From: Dakarella massiliensis | GTDB lineage: Bacteria > Pseudomonadota > Gammaproteobacteria > Burkholderiales > Burkholderiaceae_F | Length of the DNA stretch: 64,000 bases | Direction of reading: 5' to 3' | Assembly: GCF_001182045.1 (NCBI RefSeq) | Contig: NZ_CVTY01000007.1 | Coordinates: forward strand, 496,001-560,000 | In this document: piece by piece, positions 1-8,225 of the stretch | Layout of the letters: the number at the start of each line of letters is the position of its first letter | Position numbering within the stretch: the first letter of the stretch is position 1 | The notes under the pieces: model-generated | Told to the model about the DNA's origin: nothing | What the model saw: only the letters and a program-made list of their open reading frames with translations | Database searches by the model: none | Made by a program: the position numbers and the translations under genes

Positions 1-53
1 TCCGTGGTCTCAACGGCGAGGCGCTGCTCGGGGTTCAGTTCAGCTTGCTGCAA
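1..53 (-). CDS. Start of a UvrD/Rep-like helicase gene (partial)
   Basis: Only the first 17 codons lie inside the window. Reading from a TTG at 53 the peptide is MQQAELNPEQRLAVETT. The LNPEQRxAVE block is the usual opening of superfamily 1 helicases of the UvrD/PcrA/Rep type, just before the Walker A loop. An AGAGGA Shine-Dalgarno-like stretch lies about 9 bases upstream of the TTG, and no ATG or GTG is available in this frame after the preceding stop. The assignment rests on one short block and could be wrong; the rest of the gene lies to the left of the window. Confidence 0.4.
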   Translation of the reverse strand, partial: MQQAELNPEQRLAVETT

Positions 54-140
54 AGCGGGAAATTCCTCTGAGGAAAAGATAAGCGGCCAGGATAGACCGT
101 GTCCGGTATCCTGAGTCAGACCATTATTCAGATAACCTGT

Positions 141-1247
141 TTATTTTAAAGAGCTCCGGGCGGCTGCCGGAGGTGCGCCTATCAGATCTTTTTCTTCGTA
201 GCAGAAAAGCTGCGTCACGCGGCCCTTCTCATCCACCTCGGCGCCAAACCTCGGCAGATGGCCGTTAAAAGCCGCTACCCGTGTGAGGAACGTGCTGAGA
301 TGCTTCGCCGGAGTCCCTTTGGCACCGCTCTCATCATCCGCTATGCGGGAGAGGAGCGTCACAGCCTCGCTCCAGGGGATACCGGCCGCGATCAGAAAGG
401 GGACCGCCACACGAAGCAGCGGCAGCCGGAATTTCGGCGGAAGGGATTTTTCTCCTTCCATCAGAGCTCGAAGCTTTTCTTCAGGCGGCATTTCGCCCTG
501 CTTCGCAAACGCTTCAAGGCGTGAGGCCTTCTCGCGCCACTCTGGCGGCACATCGGGCGACGCTTCAATCAGTCCTTTGAACCGGGTGGCCTCTTCAAGG
601 CAAACCCGGCGGAGAGCAGGAAGCAGCCGGTTAGTGAAAAGCACGCTTTTCACTTCGGGGATCGCGTCTGTCATCTGGCGGGAGTCTTCGAGCGGCAGAG
701 CGCTCTTTCGAATCATCTTTCCGTTTTTATCCCAGAAAATCTGAGTCACCGGGTCAGAAGCGTGTTTCGCAAGCACTGCGTTTCCCTGTTCCGGGGTCGC
801 TTCTGGCGGATAGGCGAATTCAAAATAGGCCCGGTCCGCGTTCTTTCCCCGGTCGCCGATCCCGGAGGCTGCGCCGAGCTGCCAGGCGAAAGGAATCCGG
901 ATATCGGGAAGAGCGCCAGTGATCGGCGTAAACGCCTCCAGGGATCCTGCCCTCATCGGCTGACAGGTGAAGAGCGTGATAAAGCCGGCAGGATCATCAA
1001 ACCCAAACGCGATCAGAGCGGGACCGAGCGGCCCCCGGAAAACCGGCTTTGGCTTAACGGTCTTTTTCGGAACAGCAGGAGCCGGGCGCTTCCCGACACG
1101 AACCCGGTCCCGGGACGGCCGGTAGCTTTCCGCTTTTGCTGCTCCCTGCACTGCATGGATACCGTGCCTCACCCGACGGATAATGAGAATCGCAAGAACC
1201 ACCGCCAGTACCACGCCCAGGGCGATCCAAAAAAACGTATCTCCCAC
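141..1247 (-). CDS. Membrane-anchored protein of unknown function
   Basis: A 368-residue protein I do not recognise. Residues 5-23 form one hydrophobic segment followed by a basic stretch (RRVRHG, then a Lys/Arg/Pro-rich linker to about residue 70), so the remaining roughly 300 residues would sit on the cytoplasmic side of a single N-terminal anchor. No catalytic motif is evident. It is transcribed away from the GT8 gene, with about 256 bases between them, and in the same direction as the partial helicase gene. Codon use matches the neighbours. The coding call is supported by length and composition; the function is unknown. Confidence 0.7.
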   Translation of the reverse strand: MGDTFFWIALGVVLAVVLAILIIRRVRHGIHAVQGAAKAESYRPSRDRVRVGKRPAPAVPKKTVKPKPVFRGPLGPALIAFGFDDPAGFITLFTCQPMRAGSLEAFTPITGALPDIRIPFAWQLGAASGIGDRGKNADRAYFEFAYPPEATPEQGNAVLAKHASDPVTQIFWDKNGKMIRKSALPLEDSRQMTDAIPEVKSVLFTNRLLPALRRVCLEEATRFKGLIEASPDVPPEWREKASRLEAFAKQGEMPPEEKLRALMEGEKSLPPKFRLPLLRVAVPFLIAAGIPWSEAVTLLSRIADDESGAKGTPAKHLSTFLTRVAAFNGHLPRFGAEVDEKGRVTQLFCYEEKDLIGAPPAAARSSLK

Positions 1248-1348
1248 GATTCCCCTCCTTCCGCCTCCGACTGAGGCTCATAACTGCTGATATTCCGTCT
1301 TATCGGTAGAGTGTCGTATAGTCCGGTTGATTTTTCAAGCAGACCCGC

Positions 1349-1364
1349 TCCGGCAATTGCCGGA
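1349..1364. promoter_or_regulatory. Perfect 16-base palindrome between divergent genes
   Basis: The sequence TCCGGCAATTGCCGGA reads identically on both strands. It sits about 100 bases upstream of the minus-strand membrane protein and 140 bases upstream of the GT8 gene, where a shared operator would be expected. No run of T follows directly, so a terminator is less likely. The binding protein is unknown. Confidence 0.3.
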
Positions 1365-1503
1365 CTGGCAATTTTCTTTCGCCCCCCGCGCCGGGTAAAC
1401 CATGGCAAGGTGACCTCTCTGATGCCGTAGAATAACGGATCTTCAGAGCGCTTCTCCGGTCGGATACCGGGAGGCTCCAATTCCCCGGAATGTCTTCACT
1501 GTT

Positions 1504-2523
1504 ATGTCTGTTATCACCTCTATCCCCAAAGCTTTCCCAGACGTAAATTCGTGCATCGTCTATACGTTTGACAAACGTTTTGTCCCGTATTTCTCGGTAG
1601 CTTTGCAGTCGCTGATTGACCAGGCATCCGGGAAAAAAAGAGATGTCCTTTGCTTCCATATTGATTTGCCGGCAGAGAGTGAAGAGCAGCTTCGCAGACA
1701 GTGCCCTCAGAATATTTCATTACGTTTTATCAACGTAGCCGACGCAGTAAGCACTTACTTTCCCGGGAACAGTTTTCGGGGAAAAGGCAACTGGCCTATC
1801 GCGACCTACTATCGGATGCTGATTCCCACACTCTGCCGGGAGTACCAGACGGTTCTCTATCTGGACGCTGACACAATCGTGGCTGGAGACATCGATCCGC
1901 TCCTTCAGCCCGCGCAGGGAGATGAACCTGCGGCCTGTGTGCCTGAAAGCCTGACTTTCTCACGCTCCTATGGGAAAAACGACATTGACCGGCAGAATGC
2001 CACTCTGCATCTGAAATACCCGGAAAAGTATTTCAATGCCGGCATGGTGGTTTTTTACCCCGGGAATATCGACGCGGCGGCGTTTAATGCGGAGGTCTCT
2101 GACACTCTGGCTCACAGAAACCTCCCGATGCTCGATCAGGACTGCCTCAATATCATTCTGAACACCCGGGTTCGGATGCTTGATATCCGCTATAACCTCA
2201 CGGTGCACACCTGGCCGAAGCTCCCCCCGCTGATCGGCGACCGAACTCTGAGACGCACGATTGAGTCTGCGCTTCAGTCTCCTGTTGTCATTCACTACAC
2301 CACCGCGGAAAAGCCCTGGCGCTCCAAACTCTATCCCTATTACGACAAGTGGTGGAAAGCCGCCAGGGAAACGCCTTTCTATGAAACGATTCGCGCGGCC
2401 GCGAATGTTCATCACCGGGATGATCTGCTGAAGTTCTGCTACCACTGTCTGCTGTCCCCAATCTCTAAAAGCCATCGGGAGTCTGCCGCCAAGTACGGTT
2501 ACCGGTTCTTCTCCCGCTTCTGA
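1504..2523 (+). CDS. Glycosyltransferase family 8 (LPS-type hexosyltransferase)
   Basis: A 339-residue retaining glycosyltransferase of the GT8 family, which includes LgtC and the RfaI/RfaJ lipopolysaccharide glucosyl/galactosyltransferases. It opens with a nucleotide-sugar-binding strand (CIVYTFDKRF at 17-26). The metal-binding DxD motif is in VLYLDADTIV (DAD at 121-123). The block YFNAGMVVFYPG, followed by LDQDCLNIIL, is also typical of GT8. It probably adds a hexose to cell-surface polysaccharide from a UDP-sugar, on the cytoplasmic face of the inner membrane. It stands alone, not inside an LPS operon. Donor and acceptor cannot be read from sequence. Confidence 0.85.
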   Translation: MSVITSIPKAFPDVNSCIVYTFDKRFVPYFSVALQSLIDQASGKKRDVLCFHIDLPAESEEQLRRQCPQNISLRFINVADAVSTYFPGNSFRGKGNWPIATYYRMLIPTLCREYQTVLYLDADTIVAGDIDPLLQPAQGDEPAACVPESLTFSRSYGKNDIDRQNATLHLKYPEKYFNAGMVVFYPGNIDAAAFNAEVSDTLAHRNLPMLDQDCLNIILNTRVRMLDIRYNLTVHTWPKLPPLIGDRTLRRTIESALQSPVVIHYTTAEKPWRSKLYPYYDKWWKAARETPFYETIRAAANVHHRDDLLKFCYHCLLSPISKSHRESAAKYGYRFFSRF

Positions 2524-2729
2524 CCTGATACGGGGAAGAAATAATCCGAAGGAATTAAATTCCTACTTCATGCGGCCACCCCGCATCTAAAGGATTTATT
2601 TGGCGATTTTGATGAAGCGCATACCTCATCCCCTAAAATGGGATGATAGTGGTAATAGCCTCCTCGTATTGCGGTCTGAATAAACGGGGCGACTAATCCG
2701 CTTTTGTCTTCTCTAACAGGGTCTCTTCC

Positions 2730-3584
2730 GTGCTCAGGTCGCCAGCAGACACAATTCATCTATCGAACGGCGTCAGAATGCCCTGCCTCGGAATCGGTTC
2801 GTGGCAGGTCCCGGAGGGCAACGCGCTCCTCAATTCGCTTAGCGACGCCATTCATGCCGGCTATCGTCTGATCGACACCGCGTCGATCTATGGGAACGAG
2901 CGTGCCGTAGGCATCGCCATGCGGAATTCCGGTGTTCCCCGGAGTGACTTTTTTCTGGTCGACAAAGTCTGGAATGCGGACCGAGGGTACGAAAAGACAC
3001 TGGACGCCTTCAGGAAAAGCACGGCGCTTCTAGGCACGTCTTATCTCGACCTCTACATGATTCACTGGCCCGCGACTCACGAAGAGCCGATCACCTGTCA
3101 GGCAATCAATGCGGGAACGTGGCGGGCGCTTGAAAAGCTGTATCGCGACGGCGCTGTACGCGCGATCGGGGTCAGTAACTTCCTTCCGCATCATCTTGTG
3201 CCGCTCCTTGCACGCGCGGAAATCACGCCGATGGTGAATTCGCTTGAATTTCATCCCGGCTACCCGCAGTTTCAGGCGCTTCGCTTTTCACACGAACACG
3301 GCATGAAGGTGCTGGGCTGGGCGCCGCTCGGGCGCGGCGCGTTGATGGAGGATCCGCTCCTTCAGAGCATCGCCGCGAAGCACGGCAAGACGGTTCCTCA
3401 GGTTGCCCTTCGCTGGGCGCTGGAGCACGGTGTAGTGCCGATCCCGAAAAGCACGTCCAAAGCCCACATCGAGGAAAATGCCTCGATCTTTGACTTCACG
3501 CTGCCACTGGACGAAATGCGCGCGATCGACAGACTGCCGCTCACGGCCTTCACGGGGCTTGATCCGGACACCGTGAACTACTGA
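2730..3584 (+). CDS. Aldo/keto reductase (2,5-diketo-gluconate reductase type)
   Basis: A 284-residue NADPH-dependent aldo/keto reductase. The full catalytic tetrad is present: Asp49 and Tyr54 in LIDTASIYGNE, Lys79 in FLVDKVW and His112 in YMIHWP. The VRAIGVSNF and IPKSTSKAHIEEN blocks follow, the latter being the NADPH phosphate-binding segment. The family reduces aldehydes and ketones in the cytoplasm; length and motifs fit the DkgA/DkgB subgroup. The start is a GTG with AGGG about 10 bases upstream. It is a single-gene unit ending in a strong terminator. The substrate is unknown. Confidence 0.9.
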   Translation: MLRSPADTIHLSNGVRMPCLGIGSWQVPEGNALLNSLSDAIHAGYRLIDTASIYGNERAVGIAMRNSGVPRSDFFLVDKVWNADRGYEKTLDAFRKSTALLGTSYLDLYMIHWPATHEEPITCQAINAGTWRALEKLYRDGAVRAIGVSNFLPHHLVPLLARAEITPMVNSLEFHPGYPQFQALRFSHEHGMKVLGWAPLGRGALMEDPLLQSIAAKHGKTVPQVALRWALEHGVVPIPKSTSKAHIEENASIFDFTLPLDEMRAIDRLPLTAFTGLDPDTVNY

Positions 3585-3615
3585 GCTTCCCCGATTTCCC
3601 GACTTTTTCTTTGAA

Positions 3616-3653
3616 GCCCGGTCAGAACACAACCCTGTTCTGACCGGGCTTTT
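3616..3653 (+). terminator. Rho-independent terminator after the aldo/keto reductase
   Basis: A perfect 13-base stem, GCCCGGTCAGAAC (3616-3628) pairing with GTTCTGACCGGGC (3637-3649), is followed by TTTTC. It lies 32 bases after the stop codon. Confidence 0.9.
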
Positions 3654-3698
3654 CGGCGTATTTCCAGGCACAAAAAAATGACTTCGGATAGACCTAAA

Positions 3699-3748
3699 CT
3701 AAAGTACTAGGACTTTAGTCTTGATTTTTAGGGCCAAAGTGCTATATT
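3699..3748 (+). promoter_or_regulatory. Inverted repeat and sigma70-like promoter of the flavoprotein gene
   Basis: CTAAAGT (3699-3705) and ACTTTAG (3712-3718) form a perfect 7-base inverted repeat with a 6-base spacer. It is followed at once by TTGATT (3721-3726), a 16-base gap and TATATT (3743-3748), a plausible -35/-10 pair. The repeat abuts the -35 box, a position used by both activators and repressors. The gene start is about 58 bases downstream of the -10 box. Confidence 0.45.
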
Positions 3749-4436
3749 TCCATCATCGGTTGGACGTACGCAGCCAGCCGCTCATCAATTTTCTGGAGAG
3801 AAATCATGGGTTCTATGGAAACTAGCCGCAGAAATCTTCTGAAAGCCGGCACCGCCGCTGCCGCAGCCGTTGCCGCTGCGCCGCTCGCGGCTCAGGCCGC
3901 TGTTTCGGCTGAAAACACCAAGTTTGACGCCACGTATGACGTAGTCGTCGTGGGCTCCGGTTTCGCCGGCATGGCCTGCGCTTATAAGGCTGCCAAGGCA
4001 GGCCTTTCCGTTCTCATGATTGAGAAGATGGGCGTCTTCGGCGGCAACTCCGCGATCTGCGGCGGCAATATGGCCTGCCCGGTGAATCCGGTTCAGAATG
4101 CTCATGTACGGTAAAGAAGCAAGCAACCGAAAACAATAGATAGACCGCCAGCACTACACTATTCCGAACCAAAGACCAAAAGATAAGCATTTTGAGAAAA
4201 TCTAAACTTTTGGATTTTCCTACAATGCCGACTACGGCGGAATCCCTCCCACTCCTTATATATTTCTTTCTGTATACATTGAATTTGTATTTAGTAAAAT
4301 GCAGACAACACCACGGATCGGCTTTTGGCTGGACAATTCCAACCAAACACCGCAGCAGACAGTAGAAACCATTCTGAACGTTAGGAAGCCGGTATGATTG
4401 TTACATATAAGGGGAAGAAAAATTTCTTTTAGATAC

Positions 4437-4465
4437 TTGTTTTCCTAAAACTGATGTGATATAAT
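4437..4465 (+). promoter_or_regulatory. Promoter of the tet(W) leader
   Basis: TTGTTT (4437-4442) and a perfect TATAAT (4460-4465) are separated by 17 bases. They lie 30 bases upstream of the leader ORF and in the AT-rich part of the insert. This matches the arrangement known upstream of ribosomal-protection tet genes. Confidence 0.7.
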
Positions 4466-4494
4466 AATTCAATTCCAGAAAAGGAGTAAAAAAT

Positions 4495-4518
4495 ATGCGG
4501 CAAGGTATTCTTAAATAA
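4495..4518 (+). CDS. tet leader peptide (7 codons)
   Basis: A short ORF, MRQGILK, is preceded by AAGGAG at 4481-4486. Its coding bases GGTATTCTTAAA (4504-4515) are nearly complementary to TTTAAGAATACT (4591-4602). Ribosome position on the leader could therefore decide which hairpin forms. A very similar leader lies upstream of tet(M) in Tn916-type elements, where drug-stalled ribosomes promote read-through. That mechanism is transferred here by analogy. Confidence 0.55.
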   Translation: MRQGILK

Positions 4519-4688
4519 AACTATAATCAAATAGTGGGAACAAAGGATTATGATAGTCCCTTTTGTAGGGGCTTAGTTTTTTGTACCCAATTTAAGAATA
4601 CTTTTGCCTTATCAATTTTGACATATCCCCAAAAACAGCACTCACAAACAGGTGTATGCTGTATATGTGTATGTCCGCAAATTATCAT

Positions 4689-4725
4689 CCCCAGTGGTAA
4701 AAGTATTTTACTGCTGGGGATTTTT
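4689..4725 (+). terminator. Attenuator hairpin upstream of tet(W)
   Basis: CCCCAG (4689-4694) pairs with CTGGGG (4714-4719) and the stem extends inward through GGTAAAA/TTTTACT. A run of Ts (4721-4725) follows. It stands about 35 bases before the tet(W) start and is a typical intrinsic terminator, presumably relieved when ribosomes stall under tetracycline. Confidence 0.65.
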
Positions 4726-4759
4726 ATGCCCTTCGGGGCAGTAAAGGGAGGACAATCAC

Positions 4760-6679
4760 ATGAAAATAATCAATATTGGAATTCTTGCCCATGTAGACGC
4801 TGGAAAGACGACCTTGACGGAGAGCCTGCTATATGCCAGCGGAGCCATTTCAGAACCGGGGAGCGTCGAAAAAGGGACAACGAGGACGGACACCATGTTT
4901 TTGGAGCGGCAGCGTGGGATTACCATTCAAGCGGCAGTCACTTCCTTCCAGTGGCACAGATGTAAAGTCAACATTGTGGATACGCCCGGCCACATGGATT
5001 TTTTGGCGGAGGTGTACCGCTCTTTGGCTGTTTTAGATGGGGCCATCTTGGTGATCTCCGCTAAAGATGGCGTGCAGGCCCAGACCCGTATTCTGTTCCA
5101 TGCCCTGCGGAAAATGAACATTCCCACCGTTATCTTTATCAACAAGATCGACCAGGCTGGCGTTGATTTGCAGAGCGTGGTTCAGTCTGTTCGGGATAAG
5201 CTCTCCGCCGATATTATCATCAAGCAGACGGTGTCGCTGTCCCCGGAAATAGTCCTGGAGGAAAATACCGACATAGAAGCATGGGATGCGGTCATCGAAA
5301 ATAACGATAAATTATTGGAAAAGTATATCGCAGGAGAACCAATCAGCCGGGAAAAACTTGTGCGGGAGGAACAGCGGCGGGTTCAAGACGCCTCCCTGTT
5401 CCCGGTCTATTATGGCAGCGCCAAAAAGGGCCTTGGCATTCAACCGTTGATGGATGCGGTGACAGGGCTGTTCCAACCGATTGGGGAACAGGGGAGCGCC
5501 GCCCTATGCGGCAGCGTTTTCAAGGTGGAGTATACAGATTGCGGCCAGCGGCGTGTCTATCTACGGCTATACAGCGGAACGCTGCGCCTGCGGGATACGG
5601 TGGCCCTGGCCGGGAGAGAAAAGCTGAAAATCACAGAGATGCGTATTCCATCCAAAGGGGAAATTGTTCGGACAGACACCGCTTATCCGGGTGAAATTGT
5701 TATCCTTCCCAGCGACAGCGTGAGGTTAAACGATGTATTAGGGGACCCAACCCGGCTCCCTCGTAAAAGGTGGCGTGAGGACCCCCTCCCCATGCTGCGG
5801 ACGTCGATTGCGCCGAAAACGGCAGCGCAAAGAGAACGGCTGCTGGACGCTCTTACGCAACTTGCGGATACTGACCCGCTTTTGCGCTGCGAGGTGGATT
5901 CCATCACCCATGAGATCATTCTTTCTTTTTTGGGCCGGGTGCAGTTGGAGGTTGTTTCCGCTTTGCTGTCGGAAAAATACAAGCTTGAAACAGTGGTAAA
6001 GGAACCCACCGTCATTTATATGGAGCGGCCGCTCAAAGCAGCCAGCCACACCATCCATATCGAGGTGCCGCCCAACCCGTTTTGGGCATCCATCGGACTG
6101 TCTGTTACACCACTCCCGCTTGGCTCCGGTGTACAATACGAGAGCCGGGTTTCGCTGGGATACTTGAACCAGAGTTTTCAAAACGCTGTCAGGGATGGTA
6201 TCCGTTACGGGCTGGAGCAGGGCTTGTTCGGCTGGAACGTAACGGACTGTAAGATTTGCTTTGAATACGGGCTTTATTACAGTCCGGTCAGCACGCCGGC
6301 GGACTTCCGCTCATTGGCCCCGATTGTATTGGAACAGGCATTGAAGGAATCAGGGACGCAACTGCTGGAACCTTATCTCTCCTTCACCCTCTATGCGCCC
6401 CGGGAATATCTTTCCAGGGCTTATCATGATGCACCGAAATACTGTGCCACCATCGAAACGGTCCAGGTAAAAAAGGATGAAGTTGTCTTTACTGGCGAGA
6501 TTCCCGCCCGCTGTATACAGGCATACCGTACTGATCTGGCCTTTTACACCAACGGGCAGAGCGTATGCCTTACAGAACTGAAAGGGTATCAGGCCGCTGT
6601 CGGCAAGCCAGTCATCCAGCCCCGCCGTCCAAACAGCCGCCTGGACAAGGTGCGCTATATGTTTCAGAAGATAATGTAA
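4760..6679 (+). CDS. tet(W): Tet(W) ribosomal protection protein
   Basis: A 639-residue EF-G-like GTPase that binds tetracycline-blocked ribosomes and releases the drug. GTPase motifs are intact: AHVDAGKTT (10-18), DTPGH (74-78) and NKID (128-131). The length and the sequence as I remember it match tet(W) almost residue for residue, with a few differences, so it is an allele rather than a distant homologue. GGGAGG lies just upstream of the ATG. Nothing suggests truncation, so resistance is expected. Tet(W) is widespread in gut anaerobes. Here it sits within a broken respiratory gene, and its base composition differs from the chromosomal neighbours. Tet(O) or tet(32) mosaics are less likely. 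Confidence 0.97.
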   Translation: MKIINIGILAHVDAGKTTLTESLLYASGAISEPGSVEKGTTRTDTMFLERQRGITIQAAVTSFQWHRCKVNIVDTPGHMDFLAEVYRSLAVLDGAILVISAKDGVQAQTRILFHALRKMNIPTVIFINKIDQAGVDLQSVVQSVRDKLSADIIIKQTVSLSPEIVLEENTDIEAWDAVIENNDKLLEKYIAGEPISREKLVREEQRRVQDASLFPVYYGSAKKGLGIQPLMDAVTGLFQPIGEQGSAALCGSVFKVEYTDCGQRRVYLRLYSGTLRLRDTVALAGREKLKITEMRIPSKGEIVRTDTAYPGEIVILPSDSVRLNDVLGDPTRLPRKRWREDPLPMLRTSIAPKTAAQRERLLDALTQLADTDPLLRCEVDSITHEIILSFLGRVQLEVVSALLSEKYKLETVVKEPTVIYMERPLKAASHTIHIEVPPNPFWASIGLSVTPLPLGSGVQYESRVSLGYLNQSFQNAVRDGIRYGLEQGLFGWNVTDCKICFEYGLYYSPVSTPADFRSLAPIVLEQALKESGTQLLEPYLSFTLYAPREYLSRAYHDAPKYCATIETVQVKKDEVVFTGEIPARCIQAYRTDLAFYTNGQSVCLTELKGYQAAVGKPVIQPRRPNSRLDKVRYMFQKIM

Positions 6680-6760
6680 CGTCTTGCGCAATGCAAGCGT
6701 TCATTGCTGGCTATTGCGAAATATCATTGATAAAATCAGTATCAGAGAGGAGAAACTATT

Positions 6761-6820
6761 TTGAACCAGGAACAGACGAATATTACAACAGGAAAGCAAA
6801 TACGTCATCTGCGAACACAA
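6761..6820 (+). pseudogene. 5' fragment of an ORF cut by the right insert junction
   Basis: After tet(W), a GAGGAG ribosome-binding site (6746-6751) precedes a TTG that opens LNQEQTNITTGKQIRHLR before the sequence runs into the host flavoprotein gene. The GKQIRHLR block resembles the beginning of XRE-type helix-turn-helix regulators, but 18 residues cannot settle identity. It indicates that the donor element carried another gene downstream of tet(W) and that the insert end lies inside that gene. Confidence 0.35.
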
Positions 6821-8133
6821 GGCTCAGGGCATCAAGGACTCCCGCGAGCTCTTCATCAAGGACTGCCTGAAGGACGGCCTCGGCATCAACCACACCGAAC
6901 TGCTGAACGTTCTCGTTGACCGCTGCAACGACACGGTGAAGTTCGTTCAGGACTGCGGCGCTGAATTCGTGCCGAACAAGATGCTGTTTGAAGGCGGCCA
7001 CTCGGTTCCGCGTTCCTATGAAATCAAGGCGGGTTCCGGCTCCGGCTACATCGTCCCGATGTATGAAACCCTCTCGAAGCTGAAGAACGTCAAGATGCAG
7101 AGCCGTACGAAGTTTGACGACTTCGTAATGAATAAGGACGGCCGTGTGGTGGGTGTTGTCTGCCGCGAAGGCTATCGCTTCAACCGCAAGCTCGCGAGCG
7201 ATGACGTTGAGAATAAGACCGGCAAGCGTAAGGTCTACGGTGCCCGCCGCGCTGTGATGCTCGCGGCTGGTGGTTTCTCCCGCGACATCTGGTTCCGTCA
7301 GGTCCAGGATCCGCGCGTTGTGCCGTCCACTGATTCCACGAACCAGCCGGGCGCCACTGCCGGCGTGCTCCTGAAGGCCCTCGAAATCGGCGCCACGCCG
7401 CTTCAGATCTCCTGGCTGCAGTTCCTCCCCTATTGCAACCCGCATGAGGACGGCTTCGGCGTGACGGTGAACTTCACGAACCACGCCTGCATGGACCTCG
7501 GCATGGTGGTGAATAAGAAGACCGGCAAGCGCTTCATGGATGAGCACGCCGGCCGCAAGATCAAGAGCGACGCGGAACTCGAAGTGATCGGCACGGATAA
7601 GAACTACCCGATCGCGATCTGCGACGACGCCATTGTTCACGCGATCAACCCGTCCTTCGTGAAGGCTCCGCTCGCCGCGAAGACTGTCTTTGTCGCTCAG
7701 ACGCTGCCTGAACTCGCTGATCACTTCGGCATCAAGAAGGACGCGTTCCTTGAGGAAGTGAAGCGCTTCAATGGCTTCGTGAAGGATGGCGAAGACAAGG
7801 ACTTCCACCGTATTCTGAAGTTCAACAACGGCCTCAACATCTCGAAGCCTCCGTTCTACGGCGTTGAAGTGGCCCCGAAGATCCATCACACGATGGGCGG
7901 CCTCCTGATCAACACCAAGGCTCAGGTGATCAGCTCGAAGACCCACCAGCCGATTCCGGGCCTCTACGCCGGCGGCGAAATCACGGGCGGTGTCCACGGC
8001 GCTTCCCGCCTCGGCACGGTCGCTGTGCTTGACGCTCTGACCTTCGGTATGGTAGCGGGCGAAAACATCGCGAAGTAACCGACTCTCCTCGCTGCAGCTC
8101 CCCCCGCCCTCTCCCGGGCTGGAAAAATGCAGC

Positions 8134-8171
8134 CGCCCCCGGATTCCGAAAGGAACCCGGGGGCGTTTTTT
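8134..8171 (+). terminator. Terminator after the flavoprotein gene
   Basis: CGCCCCCGG (8134-8142) pairs with CCGGGGGCG (8157-8165) and is followed by a run of six Ts. Confidence 0.85.
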
Positions 8172-8225
8172 CTCTCTGACCGAAAGGCCTCTCCCCTCGC
8201 GGAGATCAGCCGACGAGAACCTGCT

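Larger units (their letters stand above)
4099..6820 (+). mobile_element. 2.7 kb foreign insert carrying tet(W), without transposase
   Basis: The boundaries come from the interrupted host gene: host sequence runs to about 4098 and resumes at about 6819-6821, with AA present at both edges. The insert is more AT-rich upstream of tet(W) than the surrounding genes. It contains a promoter, a short leader ORF, an attenuator-like hairpin, tet(W), and the start of another ORF cut off at the right edge. I see no transposase, integrase, terminal inverted repeats or long target duplication. It therefore looks like a fragment of a larger element, or a unit moved by illegitimate recombination or by a helper. 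Confidence 0.8.
3806..8078 (+). pseudogene. Tat-exported FAD fumarate-reductase-like flavoprotein, split by the tet(W) insert
   Basis: The 5' part (3806 to about 4098) encodes a twin-arginine signal (SRRNLLK at 8-14, then an Ala-rich stretch) and the FAD-binding Rossmann start (YDVVVVGSGFAGMACA). The 3' part (about 6821-8078) encodes the rest of a flavocytochrome-c/fumarate-reductase-type FAD_binding_2 protein, including HHTMGGL and GLYAGGEITGGVHG, which precedes the C-terminal FAD contacts. Removing 4099-6820 rejoins the frame exactly: 293 + 1258 = 1551 bases, or 516 codons plus stop. The junction then reads CPVNPVQ-KAQGIKDS, which aligns without a gap to the matching region of Shewanella fumarate reductase. 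The protein was probably a periplasmic terminal reductase for fumarate or a related enoate, taking electrons from a separate cytochrome. As it stands the product stops after 102 residues, so it is presumably inactive. Confidence 0.88.

Noticed and set aside
2568-2759. Small minus-strand ORF between GT8 and the aldo/keto reductase
   Set aside because: No ribosome-binding site, Cys/Arg-rich composition and overlap with the reductase start; it looks like chance. The gap holds only a weak CATCCC/GGGATG hairpin (2627-2645).
4760-6679. Reading the 639-residue GTPase as a native EF-G paralogue
   Set aside because: Its sequence matches tet(W) nearly throughout, and its insert context and base composition differ from the chromosome.
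6783-7997. Long minus-strand ORF (404 codons) opposite the flavoprotein gene
   Set aside because: It is a shadow of strongly biased codons in the real plus-strand gene. Long antisense ORFs of the same kind occur opposite kefC, carB, ppk and galU.
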